Shown here: piece by piece, positions 9,583 to 17,592 of the stretch
Layout: each line of letters begins with the position of its first letter
Position numbering within the stretch: position 1 is the first letter of the stretch
Source: Balneola sp.
GTDB taxonomy: Bacteria > Bacteroidota > Rhodothermia > Balneolales > Balneolaceae
DNA length: 64,000 nucleotides
Assembly (NCBI GenBank): GCA_002694685.1
Contig: NZMW01000013.1
Span: 124,001-188,000, forward strand
Direction: 5' to 3'
The notes under the pieces: model-generated
Told to the model about the DNA's origin: nothing
Database searches by the model: none
What the model saw: the letters and a program-made list of their open reading frames with translations, nothing else
Translations under genes and position numbers: made by a program

Positions 9583-10194
9583 ATGTATCCAAAATTAGAG
9601 CAGTACCTGAAAAGTATAGAGTCTGGTTTGAATGCTATTCCATCAGAACGCAAAGAAAAGCTGGAAGAAGTAGCGAAGTATATCCAGTCAAAGATTGAAA
9701 ACGATGAAACTGCAAAACTAAATTTCATTTGCACGCACAATAGCCGGCGAAGTCATCTGGCTCAGGTCTGGACAGCGACAGCGGCTCACTACTTCGGAAT
9801 CGAAGATATGGAAACCTATTCCGGAGGAACGGAGGCAACGGCTTTTAATCCAAGAGCGGTAGCAGCTGTTGAACGAGCTGGTTTTAGAGTAGAAAATCCA
9901 GGAGGAGATAATCCGAAGTATAGAATCAGATTTGATGAGGATGCTGAGCCCATGATTTGTTTCTCCAAAAAATTTGATGATGACTTCAATCCAGATAAAA
10001 AATTTGCAGCTATCATGACCTGCTCTGATGCAGACGAAAATTGTCCGTTTGTGCCTGGAGCTGAATTCCGACAGGCAATTACCTACCGTGATCCCAAAGA
10101 ATCAGATGGAACTGCAATTGAAAAGGAAGCCTATAGCACTCGTTGTTTACAGATTGCTACTGAGATGTTCTATATGATGAACCAAGTAAAGTAA
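9583..10194 (+). CDS. arsC: Low-molecular-weight phosphatase-type arsenate reductase
   Basis: A 203-residue member of the low-molecular-weight tyrosine phosphatase/arsenate reductase fold. The P-loop C-X5-R-S is CTHNSRRS with C50 and R56, and the acid-loop Asp is likely in the ITYRDPKE segment. It would reduce arsenate to arsenite for methylation or export. The protein is longer than the usual 130-140 residues because of a 45-residue helical N-terminal extension and an insert around residues 108-130; this matches the longer 'protein-tyrosine-phosphatase' variants found in Bacteroidota ars operons. Cysteines in TCSDADENC and STRCLQ could serve in disulfide relay. Arsenate reduction rather than protein dephosphorylation is inferred from context. 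Confidence 0.82.
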   Translation: MYPKLEQYLKSIESGLNAIPSERKEKLEEVAKYIQSKIENDETAKLNFICTHNSRRSHLAQVWTATAAHYFGIEDMETYSGGTEATAFNPRAVAAVERAGFRVENPGGDNPKYRIRFDEDAEPMICFSKKFDDDFNPDKKFAAIMTCSDADENCPFVPGAEFRQAITYRDPKESDGTAIEKEAYSTRCLQIATEMFYMMNQVK

Positions 10195-10217
10195 AAGAAA
10201 AAAATTTACCCATATTA

Positions 10218-10233
10218 ATCGCATAAATACGAT
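10218..10233. promoter_or_regulatory. Second ArsR-type operator inside the ars operon
   Basis: The palindrome ATCGCA-N4-TACGAT differs in one base from the operator before arsR (8113-8128) and has the same flanking ATTA and trailing ATAAA. It ends 3 bp before the DUF6428 start codon. This suggests a second ArsR-controlled transcript for the DUF6428-ACR3 pair. Confidence 0.55.
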
Positions 10234-10236
10234 AAA

Positions 10237-10683
10237 ATGAATACATCAACCTTTATACAGTCACTCGTTCAAAATTCAGGTAAAGAACTTCAGTTTAAAC
10301 TACCTGACGAATCCATAATTTCAGGAGATCTTCACATCACTGAAATTCAAAACCACAAGGTAGACTCAGTAGATTGTGGAGGAAACGCACATGAGTATGA
10401 TGAAACCGTGGTTCAGCTTTGGATCAATGAAAACTCCAGCAAACATGCCGAGTGGATAGCGGGAAAAGCGCTCAGCATATTTGAGACTGTCGGTAAGAAA
10501 ATAGAGTATAGGGATGCTGCCGAGCTATTCATCGAATTTGGAGATTCGAATCACCCTACCATCCGCTATTCGGTGAAGGACATATACGAAGGCGCTGAAC
10601 GTATGACTGTAGACATGACGGTGAAACCGACGGCATGCAAACCAAGTTTAGAAAAATCCTCAGAAAAAGTAACCTGCTGCTAA
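10237..10683 (+). CDS. DUF6428 family protein of arsenic operons
   Basis: A 148-residue cytosolic protein of unknown activity. Its sequence and place fit the DUF6428 family that recurs between arsenic resistance genes in Bacteroidota. It has one Cys in VDCGGNAHEYDE, a small alpha/beta body, and a C-terminal tail of about 20 residues with ACKP and a final TCC. The stop codon is one base before the ACR3 start, so translation is probably coupled. The paired terminal cysteines would suit binding or handing over As(III) to the permease; this is inference. Confidence 0.75.
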   Translation: MNTSTFIQSLVQNSGKELQFKLPDESIISGDLHITEIQNHKVDSVDCGGNAHEYDETVVQLWINENSSKHAEWIAGKALSIFETVGKKIEYRDAAELFIEFGDSNHPTIRYSVKDIYEGAERMTVDMTVKPTACKPSLEKSSEKVTCC

Positions 10684-10684
10684 G

Positions 10685-11722
10685 ATGACAAAATCAGAAA
10701 AACGAATTGATTTCTTTGAACGATACCTCACGCTGTGGGTACTGATATGTATAGGAATCGGAATTGGTGTGGGATATGTAGCTGGAGATTCGATTGAAGC
10801 TATAAGCCGCTGGGAAATTTATAAAGTAAATATCCCGGTAGCGATTCTGGTATGGCTGATGATATATCCTATGATGCTTCAGGTTGACTTCAGTTCGCTA
10901 AAGGAGATCGGTAAGTCACCGAAAGGGGTCGTGTGGACCGTTGTTATTAACTGGGCCATCAAGCCCTTTACGATGGCGTTTTTTGCGTGGATCTTTTTTG
11001 ATAAGATGTACTCCGCTTGGTTAAGTCCGGAGTTGGCTGATCAGTACATAGCCGGGGCTATTTTATTGGGAGCAGCTCCTTGTACGGCCATGGTATTTGT
11101 GTGGTCGTATTTGTCAGACGGGGATCCTAATTATACGCTTGTTCAGGTTTCTGTGAATGACCTGCTGATCTTGATTTTGTTCATACCCATCGTGGGATTA
11201 TTACTGGGTATCACTGAGCTAACCATTCCTTGGAACACGCTGGCTGCATCAATCCTCATCTTTGTAGTGATTCCATTAGTAGCCGGTTATTTGACGCATA
11301 AAGTAGCCATTAACCGAAAAGGAAAAGAATGGTACACCGGGAAGTTTCTGCCAAAATTTAAGCCGGTTTCAATTTCAGCCCTATTAATTACACTGATCCT
11401 TCTTTTTGCTTACCAGGGAGAGCGGATCATTAATCAGCCTATAGACATTCTTTTGATCTCAATCCCGCTGATTATTCAAACGTACTTTATTTTTGCACTG
11501 GCATGGTATGGCGGGAAAAAAATAGGGTTGCCTTATCAAGTATGTGCACCGGGCTCCATGATTGGGGCCAGTAACTTCTTTGAATTGGCGGTAGCCGTGG
11601 CTATAGCATTATTTGGTCTTCAGTCCGGAGCAGCTTTGGTTACCGTGGTAGGAGTGCTGATAGAAGTTCCAATCATGCTTTCCTTAGTACGATACGCAAA
11701 TAGCAGGAGGGCGAGTTATTAA
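10685..11722 (+). CDS. acr3: ACR3-family arsenite permease
   Basis: An inner-membrane arsenite exporter of the ACR3 (BART superfamily) type, 345 residues with about ten membrane segments. The family hallmark GAAPCTAMVFVWS with its essential cysteine lies in the middle of the protein, followed by the conserved VSVNDLLIL stretch, and the C-terminal helix carries EVPIML. It ends the ars operon, one base after the DUF6428 stop. With ArsC and ArsM upstream the cell can reduce, methylate and export arsenic. Confidence 0.95.
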   Translation: MTKSEKRIDFFERYLTLWVLICIGIGIGVGYVAGDSIEAISRWEIYKVNIPVAILVWLMIYPMMLQVDFSSLKEIGKSPKGVVWTVVINWAIKPFTMAFFAWIFFDKMYSAWLSPELADQYIAGAILLGAAPCTAMVFVWSYLSDGDPNYTLVQVSVNDLLILILFIPIVGLLLGITELTIPWNTLAASILIFVVIPLVAGYLTHKVAINRKGKEWYTGKFLPKFKPVSISALLITLILLFAYQGERIINQPIDILLISIPLIIQTYFIFALAWYGGKKIGLPYQVCAPGSMIGASNFFELAVAVAIALFGLQSGAALVTVVGVLIEVPIMLSLVRYANSRRASY

Positions 11723-11770
11723 TTTACAGGATTCCGCTTGAAAGGTCAGTTTAAGCAATCTAGATAATCA

Positions 11771-11795
11771 TTGGTTATATTTTAGTTTTAACCAA
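11771..11795. promoter_or_regulatory. Inverted repeat before the pectate lyase gene
   Basis: TTGGTTA (11771-11777) and TAACCAA (11789-11795) form a 7-bp inverted repeat with an 11-base AT-rich centre, 12 bp before the ATG at 11808. It could be an operator or part of the promoter. No T-run follows, so it is not a convincing terminator for acr3. Confidence 0.3.
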
Positions 11796-11807
11796 GGTTA
11801 CAGCTGT

Positions 11808-12938
11808 ATGAAGAAATCTAAAAAATTTCAGCTCAATGTTCTTTTCATTCTATTTTTAATCAGTTTGCTACAGGTTGGATGTGCACCATCAGTGGTCGCT
11901 CAAACATCCGATAGCACGATAAGATGGGCGGATGCACAATTGCAGTCTTCTTCGTGGTATGAAGGCAAGGAGGCTGTTCGGATCGCCGACAATGTATTGA
12001 TGTATCAGCATGAAAGCGGAGGCTGGCCCAAAAATTTGGATATGGCTTCTCGACTTTCTGAAAAGGAAAAGGAGCGTATCAAAGAAGAGAAGAAATCAGA
12101 AGATAGCTCGCTCAATGAAATCACAATAGATAATGGAGCGACCGTAGCACAGATCAGATATCTCGTTAAGGTTTATGCAGCAACAGAACAAGATCGTTTT
12201 AAAGAAGGAGTACTGAAGGGATTAGATTATCTGCTAGAAGCTCAGTATGACAATGGGGGCTGGCCTCAGTTCTATCCGCTGAGAGACGGGTATTACGAGA
12301 ATATTACGTACAACGACGGGGCTATGATCAGGGTGATGGACACCTTGCGGAATGTGGCCAAGGGAGAATCGTTGTATTCCTTTGTAGATGAAGCCCGCAG
12401 ACAACAAGCAGCCGATGCAATCAACCGAGGCTTGCGGGTCATTTTAGATACACAAGTTGAAGTAGACGGTGAGCTGACGGTCTGGTGTGCACAATATGAT
12501 CCTGTAACTTTACGCCCAGCCAAAGCGCGATCGTATGAACTTATTTCCTTAAGCGGTTCAGAAAGCGTGGGTATTGTCAATTATTTGATGGAAATAGACA
12601 ACCCTTCTCCAGAGGTAATCACAGCGGTGAAAAGTGCAGTTGCTTGGTTTGATAAAGTAAAGATAACCGATGTTCGAATTGTTGATGTAGATAGACCTGA
12701 GCTCTCAGAAGGGTATGACCAAGTCATAGGTTTTGACCCCACAGGTGAATCTTTGCTATGGGCCCGTTTTTACGAAATCGGGACAAATTACCCCATGTTT
12801 GTCGATAGGGAAGGCACCGTTCATGCCGCATTTTCCGAACTACCTTATGAACGGCGGATAAACTATTTATGGCTGGGAGACTGGGCGCAGAATCTGTTGG
12901 AAAAGGACTATCCTAACTGGCTTAGCCGCATTCAGTAA
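11808..12938 (+). CDS. Pectate lyase, polysaccharide lyase family 10 type
   Basis: A 376-residue exported enzyme predicted to cleave polygalacturonate by beta-elimination. The N-terminus has a membrane-crossing signal (about 12-33) ending in a weak lipobox LQVGC, so either lipoprotein anchoring or ordinary signal cleavage near VVAQ is possible. The catalytic body has the alpha/alpha-toroid repeats of this family, with GGWPKN, TIDNGAT, AQYDNGGWPQFYP, ITYNDGAM and WCAQYD segments. It is not in a recognisable pectin-use locus: no transporter or glycosidase for pectin lies next to it. Confidence 0.88.
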   Translation: MKKSKKFQLNVLFILFLISLLQVGCAPSVVAQTSDSTIRWADAQLQSSSWYEGKEAVRIADNVLMYQHESGGWPKNLDMASRLSEKEKERIKEEKKSEDSSLNEITIDNGATVAQIRYLVKVYAATEQDRFKEGVLKGLDYLLEAQYDNGGWPQFYPLRDGYYENITYNDGAMIRVMDTLRNVAKGESLYSFVDEARRQQAADAINRGLRVILDTQVEVDGELTVWCAQYDPVTLRPAKARSYELISLSGSESVGIVNYLMEIDNPSPEVITAVKSAVAWFDKVKITDVRIVDVDRPELSEGYDQVIGFDPTGESLLWARFYEIGTNYPMFVDREGTVHAAFSELPYERRINYLWLGDWAQNLLEKDYPNWLSRIQ

Positions 12939-13141
12939 ATATGGTTGAATAGATTTGGTGCCTGATTAATTTAGGTGCTTTTTCAATACTGCAATTCTGA
13001 AAACACTCAACATCATCACTGAATTATTCCAACGAAACCCATTCCACACTTTCTCTTAAAAAAATATTAGCATTTGCAGAACTGTTTATAATTTCTGAAT
13101 GTTAGGATACCTCATCACTAACAATTTTAAAAAGAAAAATT

Positions 13142-13573
13142 TTGACGTTTGTAACACGCAGAGCACATTTTAACGCAGCCCACCGCCTCCATAATCCAGA
13201 CAAAAGTGAAGAATGGAATAAGAAGACTTTTGGGAAGTGTAACCTTCCGAATTGGCATGGACATAATTATGTCATTGAGGTAACGGTGTCGGGTGAGCCT
13301 GACCCTGAGACTGGTTATACCATTGATCTTGGAAAACTAAAGGCAATCATGAAAGAAAAGGTCTTGGATCCCTGCGATCATAGAAACCTCAATTTGGACG
13401 TGGATTTTCTGGATGGAATTATTCCAACTACAGAGAATTTAGTGAGAGCTTTTTACGAGCAACTTCGCCCGGATGTGGAAGAAGCATGTGCCCGTGGCGG
13501 GAAACTATATAAGGTTAAGCTTTTCGAAACCGAACGAAATATAGCCGAATATTGTCCATACGTAGGACTATAA
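13142..13573 (+). CDS. queD: 6-pyruvoyl-tetrahydropterin synthase / 6-carboxytetrahydropterin synthase (QueD family)
   Basis: A 143-residue T-fold enzyme acting on dihydroneopterin triphosphate. Zinc ligands are H14 (NAAHRL) and H39, H41 (WHGH), the catalytic Cys is C33 and the D79-H80 pair completes the triad. The motif FGKCNLPNWHGHNY and the DHRNLNLD stretch are closer to animal PTPS than to short enterobacterial QueD. The start is TTG: the next in-frame stop is at 13103 and no ATG or GTG lies between, while the family begins exactly at this MxFVTRxxxFNAAHRL point. It sits 28 bp before folE2, which makes its substrate. The product could feed queuosine, folate or a biopterin. Confidence 0.85.
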   Translation: MTFVTRRAHFNAAHRLHNPDKSEEWNKKTFGKCNLPNWHGHNYVIEVTVSGEPDPETGYTIDLGKLKAIMKEKVLDPCDHRNLNLDVDFLDGIIPTTENLVRAFYEQLRPDVEEACARGGKLYKVKLFETERNIAEYCPYVGL

Positions 13574-13601
13574 AAGACTATTCATTATTAGCAGTAAAGA
13601 T

Positions 13602-14501
13602 ATGATTACGAATGAAGTACAACGATTTTACGACCCAACTTTCACGGTAACGAAAGAGTACAAAGACTCTCTGCCGGATTTGCAAAATGGGCCAGCTTCC
13701 TTGATTGAAGGGGCAAACGTGCCTATCCAGCAAGTTGGCATTTCAAATTTTAAGCTCCCTCTTAAGTTCCGCAGAAGAGAAGGAGAGCCTGTTACGCTTG
13801 AGGCAAGCATAGATGGCTATGTAAGTCTTGAAAAGGATAAGAAAGGGATCAACATGAGCCGCATCATGAGAACCTTCTATAAGTTTCAGGACAAAGTATT
13901 CCATATAGATCGCCTGGAAGAAATTCTAAAAGCATACAAAGAAGATTTAGGAAGTCAGGAATCATTTCTTCGAGTGAGTTTCAACTATCCGCTGCTGAAA
14001 GACAGTCTGCGTTCAGGGATGAAAGGATATCAGTATTATAAGGTGCAGTTGGAAGGTCGTCTTGATAATTACGATCAGTTCCAGAAACACATGCATTTAG
14101 ATTTTGAATACAGCAGCGCTTGCCCTTGCAGCTATGAACTTGCTGAGCATGCCCGTGAAGAACGAGGTGTTGCTTCTATTCCGCATAGCCAAAGAAGCGT
14201 GGCCAACGTAACGGTGGCTCTCAAGGATGAATTTTTCGTCGAAGACTTAGTTCAAATTTGTCGAACAGCTCTTCAAACAGAAACTCAGGTGATGGTTAAG
14301 CGAGAAGACGAGCAGGCGTTTGCTGAAATGAATGGTGCGTTCCAAAAGTTTGTGGAAGACGCCGCACGACTTCTATATGATGAACTTGACAGCTACAACA
14401 GTATCCATGACTTCGTTGTACGATGTGTACATATGGAAAGTCTGCACAGTCATGATGCCGTTAGCCGAATTTGTAAAGGCCTTCCAAATGGATTGAGATA
14501 A
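13602..14501 (+). CDS. folE2: GTP cyclohydrolase FolE2
   Basis: This 299-residue type IB GTP cyclohydrolase converts GTP to 7,8-dihydroneopterin triphosphate, the entry to folate and queuosine. The signature is the CPCS pair with C174 and C176, followed by SIPHSQRSVANV. Length and ends match the family. It follows the PTPS gene closely and a strong terminator follows, so the two form a bicistronic pterin unit. Confidence 0.94.
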   Translation: MITNEVQRFYDPTFTVTKEYKDSLPDLQNGPASLIEGANVPIQQVGISNFKLPLKFRRREGEPVTLEASIDGYVSLEKDKKGINMSRIMRTFYKFQDKVFHIDRLEEILKAYKEDLGSQESFLRVSFNYPLLKDSLRSGMKGYQYYKVQLEGRLDNYDQFQKHMHLDFEYSSACPCSYELAEHAREERGVASIPHSQRSVANVTVALKDEFFVEDLVQICRTALQTETQVMVKREDEQAFAEMNGAFQKFVEDAARLLYDELDSYNSIHDFVVRCVHMESLHSHDAVSRICKGLPNGLR

Positions 14502-14525
14502 CCCAGAAATAGTTTATTTAAACTT

Positions 14526-14558
14526 AAGCCTCGCTCTTTTTAGAGTGAGGCTTTTTTT
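14526..14558 (+). terminator. Rho-independent terminator after folE2
   Basis: A 12-bp stem (14526-14537 with 14542-14553, one G-T pair) has a TTTT loop and is followed by a T-run. Confidence 0.9.
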
Positions 14559-14733
14559 ATTCTATGACATAGAGATGAGCGGATAACTTTTCTGAAGGTC
14601 TATTAATAAAAAAATCAAAATGTCAGGGTCATATCTAGTTGTGAAATGAGTCTGTCATCCATTAAATTAGTTTTGAATTTCATCTAGCCTTATTCCTTCC
14701 AAATGTATCAAAGTCACAACGAATTCTTAGCGA

Positions 14734-15375
14734 ATGCTTAACTGGTTCAAAAAAAAGCTAGCAACTTCTTACAGCAATGAAGAGTGGATTGAGGCTTTAA
14801 GTCCTCCGCCTTTAGATAAAGCAATTGCGAAACTCCGGGGTTACTTGGTGAAAGGCCTAAAAGCTTCTCTATATAAGTATGTTGATAAAAACTTGGGCGA
14901 CTTCGTTGAAGACATTGCTCAGGATTCATTACTCAAAATTCTGGATAAGCTTCACACTTTTCGGGGTGAAAGCAAATTCACCACCTGGGCTATGAAAATT
15001 GCTGTACGTGAGGGATATACAGAACTTCGCAAGAAAAGATATAATGACATTTCACTTCATGACTATGTAAACCCGAAAGGTGAGGCAGAGCACGCCATAG
15101 AAGTGGAAGAGAAAGAAGCACTGCCGGATCAAATTACGCATGAGTCAATGCTGGTTGAAAAGGTCATGAGAGTTATGGAAGAAGAGCTTACTGAGAAACA
15201 AAAAACAGTATTGCAGTATTTAATTATAGACCAGATTCCATTAACGATTGTGGCAGAGAAAATGAATACAAATCGAAATGCTATTTATAAGTTGGTATAC
15301 GATGCCCGACTAAAACTCAAGAATAGCCTCGAACTTGATGGGATTGATCCCGAAGAAATTTTGGAGGAGATGTAA
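14734..15375 (+). CDS. ECF-type RNA polymerase sigma factor
   Basis: A 213-residue sigma-70 family regulator. Region 2 is seen around residues 60-105 (QDSLLKILDKLHTFRGESKFTTWAMKIA) and region 4 around 150-200 (LTEKQKTVLQYLIIDQIPLTIVAEKMNTNRNAIYKLVYDAR), joined by a charged linker. The next gene, 47 bp downstream, encodes a small Cys/His protein likely to be its partner. The target genes are unknown. Confidence 0.88.
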   Translation: MLNWFKKKLATSYSNEEWIEALSPPPLDKAIAKLRGYLVKGLKASLYKYVDKNLGDFVEDIAQDSLLKILDKLHTFRGESKFTTWAMKIAVREGYTELRKKRYNDISLHDYVNPKGEAEHAIEVEEKEALPDQITHESMLVEKVMRVMEEELTEKQKTVLQYLIIDQIPLTIVAEKMNTNRNAIYKLVYDARLKLKNSLELDGIDPEEILEEM

Positions 15376-15422
15376 GAAATGAAGATCTCACTGCGTCAAT
15401 TCAATAATAGAGTTATTCAGAT

Positions 15423-15665
15423 ATGAAACTAGATCACAAAATATTAAAGGTTTTATTAGGTGCTGTTCATTCTACTCACGATAATGAAATTGCGTGTGGT
15501 GAATGTTTTGATAAAATCCATGAGTTTGCCGAACTAGAATTGCTAGGTAAATCTCCTGACGAAGCAATGCCATTGGTAAGAGAGCACCTTGAAAAGTGTG
15601 CAGAGTGTAAAGAAGAATATGAAGCTCTTCTGAAGGGGTTAGAGAAGCTGAAGGTTTATTCATAG
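15423..15665 (+). CDS. Small putative zinc-binding anti-sigma-like protein
   Basis: An 80-residue soluble protein with a CGEC motif near residue 26 and a HLEKCAECKEEYEALL motif near the C-terminus. The H-x3-C-x2-C arrangement is that of zinc-binding anti-sigma domains, although there is no membrane segment. Its position directly after an ECF sigma gene supports a role in holding or sensing for that sigma factor. This is inference from motif and context. Confidence 0.7.
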   Translation: MKLDHKILKVLLGAVHSTHDNEIACGECFDKIHEFAELELLGKSPDEAMPLVREHLEKCAECKEEYEALLKGLEKLKVYS

Positions 15666-15770
15666 CGGATATTTTCTAACTTTTTTCAAGTCTTGGCTTA
15701 TGAATTATGCACACGGATTAAATAAGCCTTATCTTTTCTAAAACAATTCATCAAAAAATTCTTTCCTGTA

Positions 15771-17528
15771 ATGCCTAAGATTTTCTACTCAATAGTCGCC
15801 CTTTTATTATTTTCATTTCCTGCCTTTTCACAAACACCCATTTCCATTTCGGAAGCCCGTCAGCAGTCTATCGGAAGCACGGTCACTGTAACCGGACATC
15901 TAACGGTAACTGATGAGTTTGAGGGGCCGGTTTATTTTCAAGACGAAACCGGAGGAATTGCATGGTTTGATTTTGGTTTGATGCGAGGAGATGATGGATT
16001 TGCCTTGGATGTAAATCGTGGTGACTCTATAGTGATAACTGGCGAACTGGGCGAATTCAATGATCTTATCCAAATTGTAGGAGATACGGAATACGAAATT
16101 TTTCCTGAAGGAAATAAGAATATAGAACCTACAGTCATTACGGTTGAAGAGTTAAATTCGGGTGACTTTGAAGGCCAGCTTGTATCTATGAGTGTTGATG
16201 TTATTCACTCAGGAGCATTCCAATCTGATGAATACACTATCACCGATAGAACCGGAAGCGGGGTGCTCTATATCAATGATGATACGGAAGTAATTGGTGC
16301 AGCAGCTCCGGAAGGTATAACCACCATAGTGGGTGTGGTCGGGATTTTCAGAGGCACGTACCAGCTATTACCGCGTGACTTTAATGATATTGATGCTAAA
16401 GAGGTCGTTTATCCTGGTGAGGAAGTTTCTAAAGACGAAACCTTTGAAATTGCCACCTGGAATATCGAATGGTTTGGTTCTGCCAGCAATGGTCCGGATA
16501 ATGAAGAAGAACAAATGGAAAATGTAGTACGTGTTATTTCAGAAGTTGATGCCGACGTATATGCATTTCAGGAAATTGCCAATCCATCGGCTTTTGCGGA
16601 ACTCATTCTCTCTTTGGACGGCTATGGAGGCTTTTTAGCTGACTTTTCCCAAAGCCAAGAAACAGCCTTTTTATTTAAAAGAGCTACCGTAGATTCGTTG
16701 GATTCCGGGCAAATAACTACTGGATTAACTCAGTCAAACTGGGCTAATGGCCGCTATCCATTATTCTTTCGGTTTAATGTGACCATAAATGATGAGAGCA
16801 GAGAAATCTATGCCTATAACATTCATGCCAAAGCTTTTGGTGACATTGATTCTTACAATCAGCGCGAAAATGCTTCCCGTGAATTAAAGCTTTATCTGGA
16901 CAATACCCGTCCCGATGCAAATGTCATTTTCCTTGGGGATTATAATGATACCATTGAAGGTTCGATATCTGATGGTCAGGATTCTCCATATGACAATTTC
17001 GATGAAGATGAAGAATACACCATTTTGACCAAAGCATTGGAAGAGCAAGGATTTCAATCTCAGGCCTCGGGTTCTTTTATCGACCATATCACTATTACAT
17101 CTGAGTTGGTTGACGAACATATTGTGGAAGCTCAGCGAGTCGAGAATACCTCTTATATCGGAAGCTATCTAAGTTCTACATCTGGCCATTACCCCATCTG
17201 GACCCGATTTCAGTTCACTACATTAGTTGGGAATGAAGAGCAAAGTGCAAGCCAGCCGGTAAATTTCTCTTTGGAGCAAAATTATCCTAATCCATTTAAC
17301 CCAACGACTAATATCCAATATAGTGTAGCTGAAAACAGTGAGGTTACACTTCGGGTTTATGATATGCTTGGGAGAGAAATTGCTACATTGGTTAATGGAG
17401 AACGTTTAAGCAGCGGTTCTTATACAGCTACTTTTGATGCTTCTAATCTTTCCAGTGGAATGTATATTTATCAGCTTTCAACGGGTGATGGAGTTCAACT
17501 GACAAGGAAAATGATGTTGATTAAGTAA
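15771..17528 (+). CDS. Secreted endonuclease/exonuclease/phosphatase-family protein with sorting domain
   Basis: A 585-residue extracellular enzyme. A signal peptide (1-20, cleavage after FSQ) is followed by an OB-fold-like region (about 22-195, with GGIAWFDFG and YQLLPRDFNDID) like that at the front of secreted YhcR-type nucleases. The catalytic EEP fold comes next (about 225-475), with TWNIEWFG, the metal-binding Glu in VYAFQEI, NIHAKAF, FLGDYND and the terminal SFIDHITIT. The last 90 residues form a type IX-like sorting domain (NYPNPFNPTTNI, ending KMMLIK). It probably degrades extracellular DNA; a phosphodiesterase on another substrate is possible. A bidirectional terminator follows. Confidence 0.85.
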   Translation: MPKIFYSIVALLLFSFPAFSQTPISISEARQQSIGSTVTVTGHLTVTDEFEGPVYFQDETGGIAWFDFGLMRGDDGFALDVNRGDSIVITGELGEFNDLIQIVGDTEYEIFPEGNKNIEPTVITVEELNSGDFEGQLVSMSVDVIHSGAFQSDEYTITDRTGSGVLYINDDTEVIGAAAPEGITTIVGVVGIFRGTYQLLPRDFNDIDAKEVVYPGEEVSKDETFEIATWNIEWFGSASNGPDNEEEQMENVVRVISEVDADVYAFQEIANPSAFAELILSLDGYGGFLADFSQSQETAFLFKRATVDSLDSGQITTGLTQSNWANGRYPLFFRFNVTINDESREIYAYNIHAKAFGDIDSYNQRENASRELKLYLDNTRPDANVIFLGDYNDTIEGSISDGQDSPYDNFDEDEEYTILTKALEEQGFQSQASGSFIDHITITSELVDEHIVEAQRVENTSYIGSYLSSTSGHYPIWTRFQFTTLVGNEEQSASQPVNFSLEQNYPNPFNPTTNIQYSVAENSEVTLRVYDMLGREIATLVNGERLSSGSYTATFDASNLSSGMYIYQLSTGDGVQLTRKMMLIK

Positions 17529-17552
17529 ATCAATCTTTTACTAAAAGACTTT

Positions 17553-17592
17553 AAACCCCTCAGATATAATTATTTGAGGGGTTTATTTTTTT
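17553..17592. terminator. Bidirectional terminator between convergent genes
   Basis: AAACCCCTCA (17553-17562) pairs with TGAGGGGTTT (17575-17584) around a 12-nt AT-rich loop, with T-rich sequence on the right and A-rich on the left. It can serve the nuclease gene (+) and overlaps the stop codon of the methyltransferase gene (-). Confidence 0.8.
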
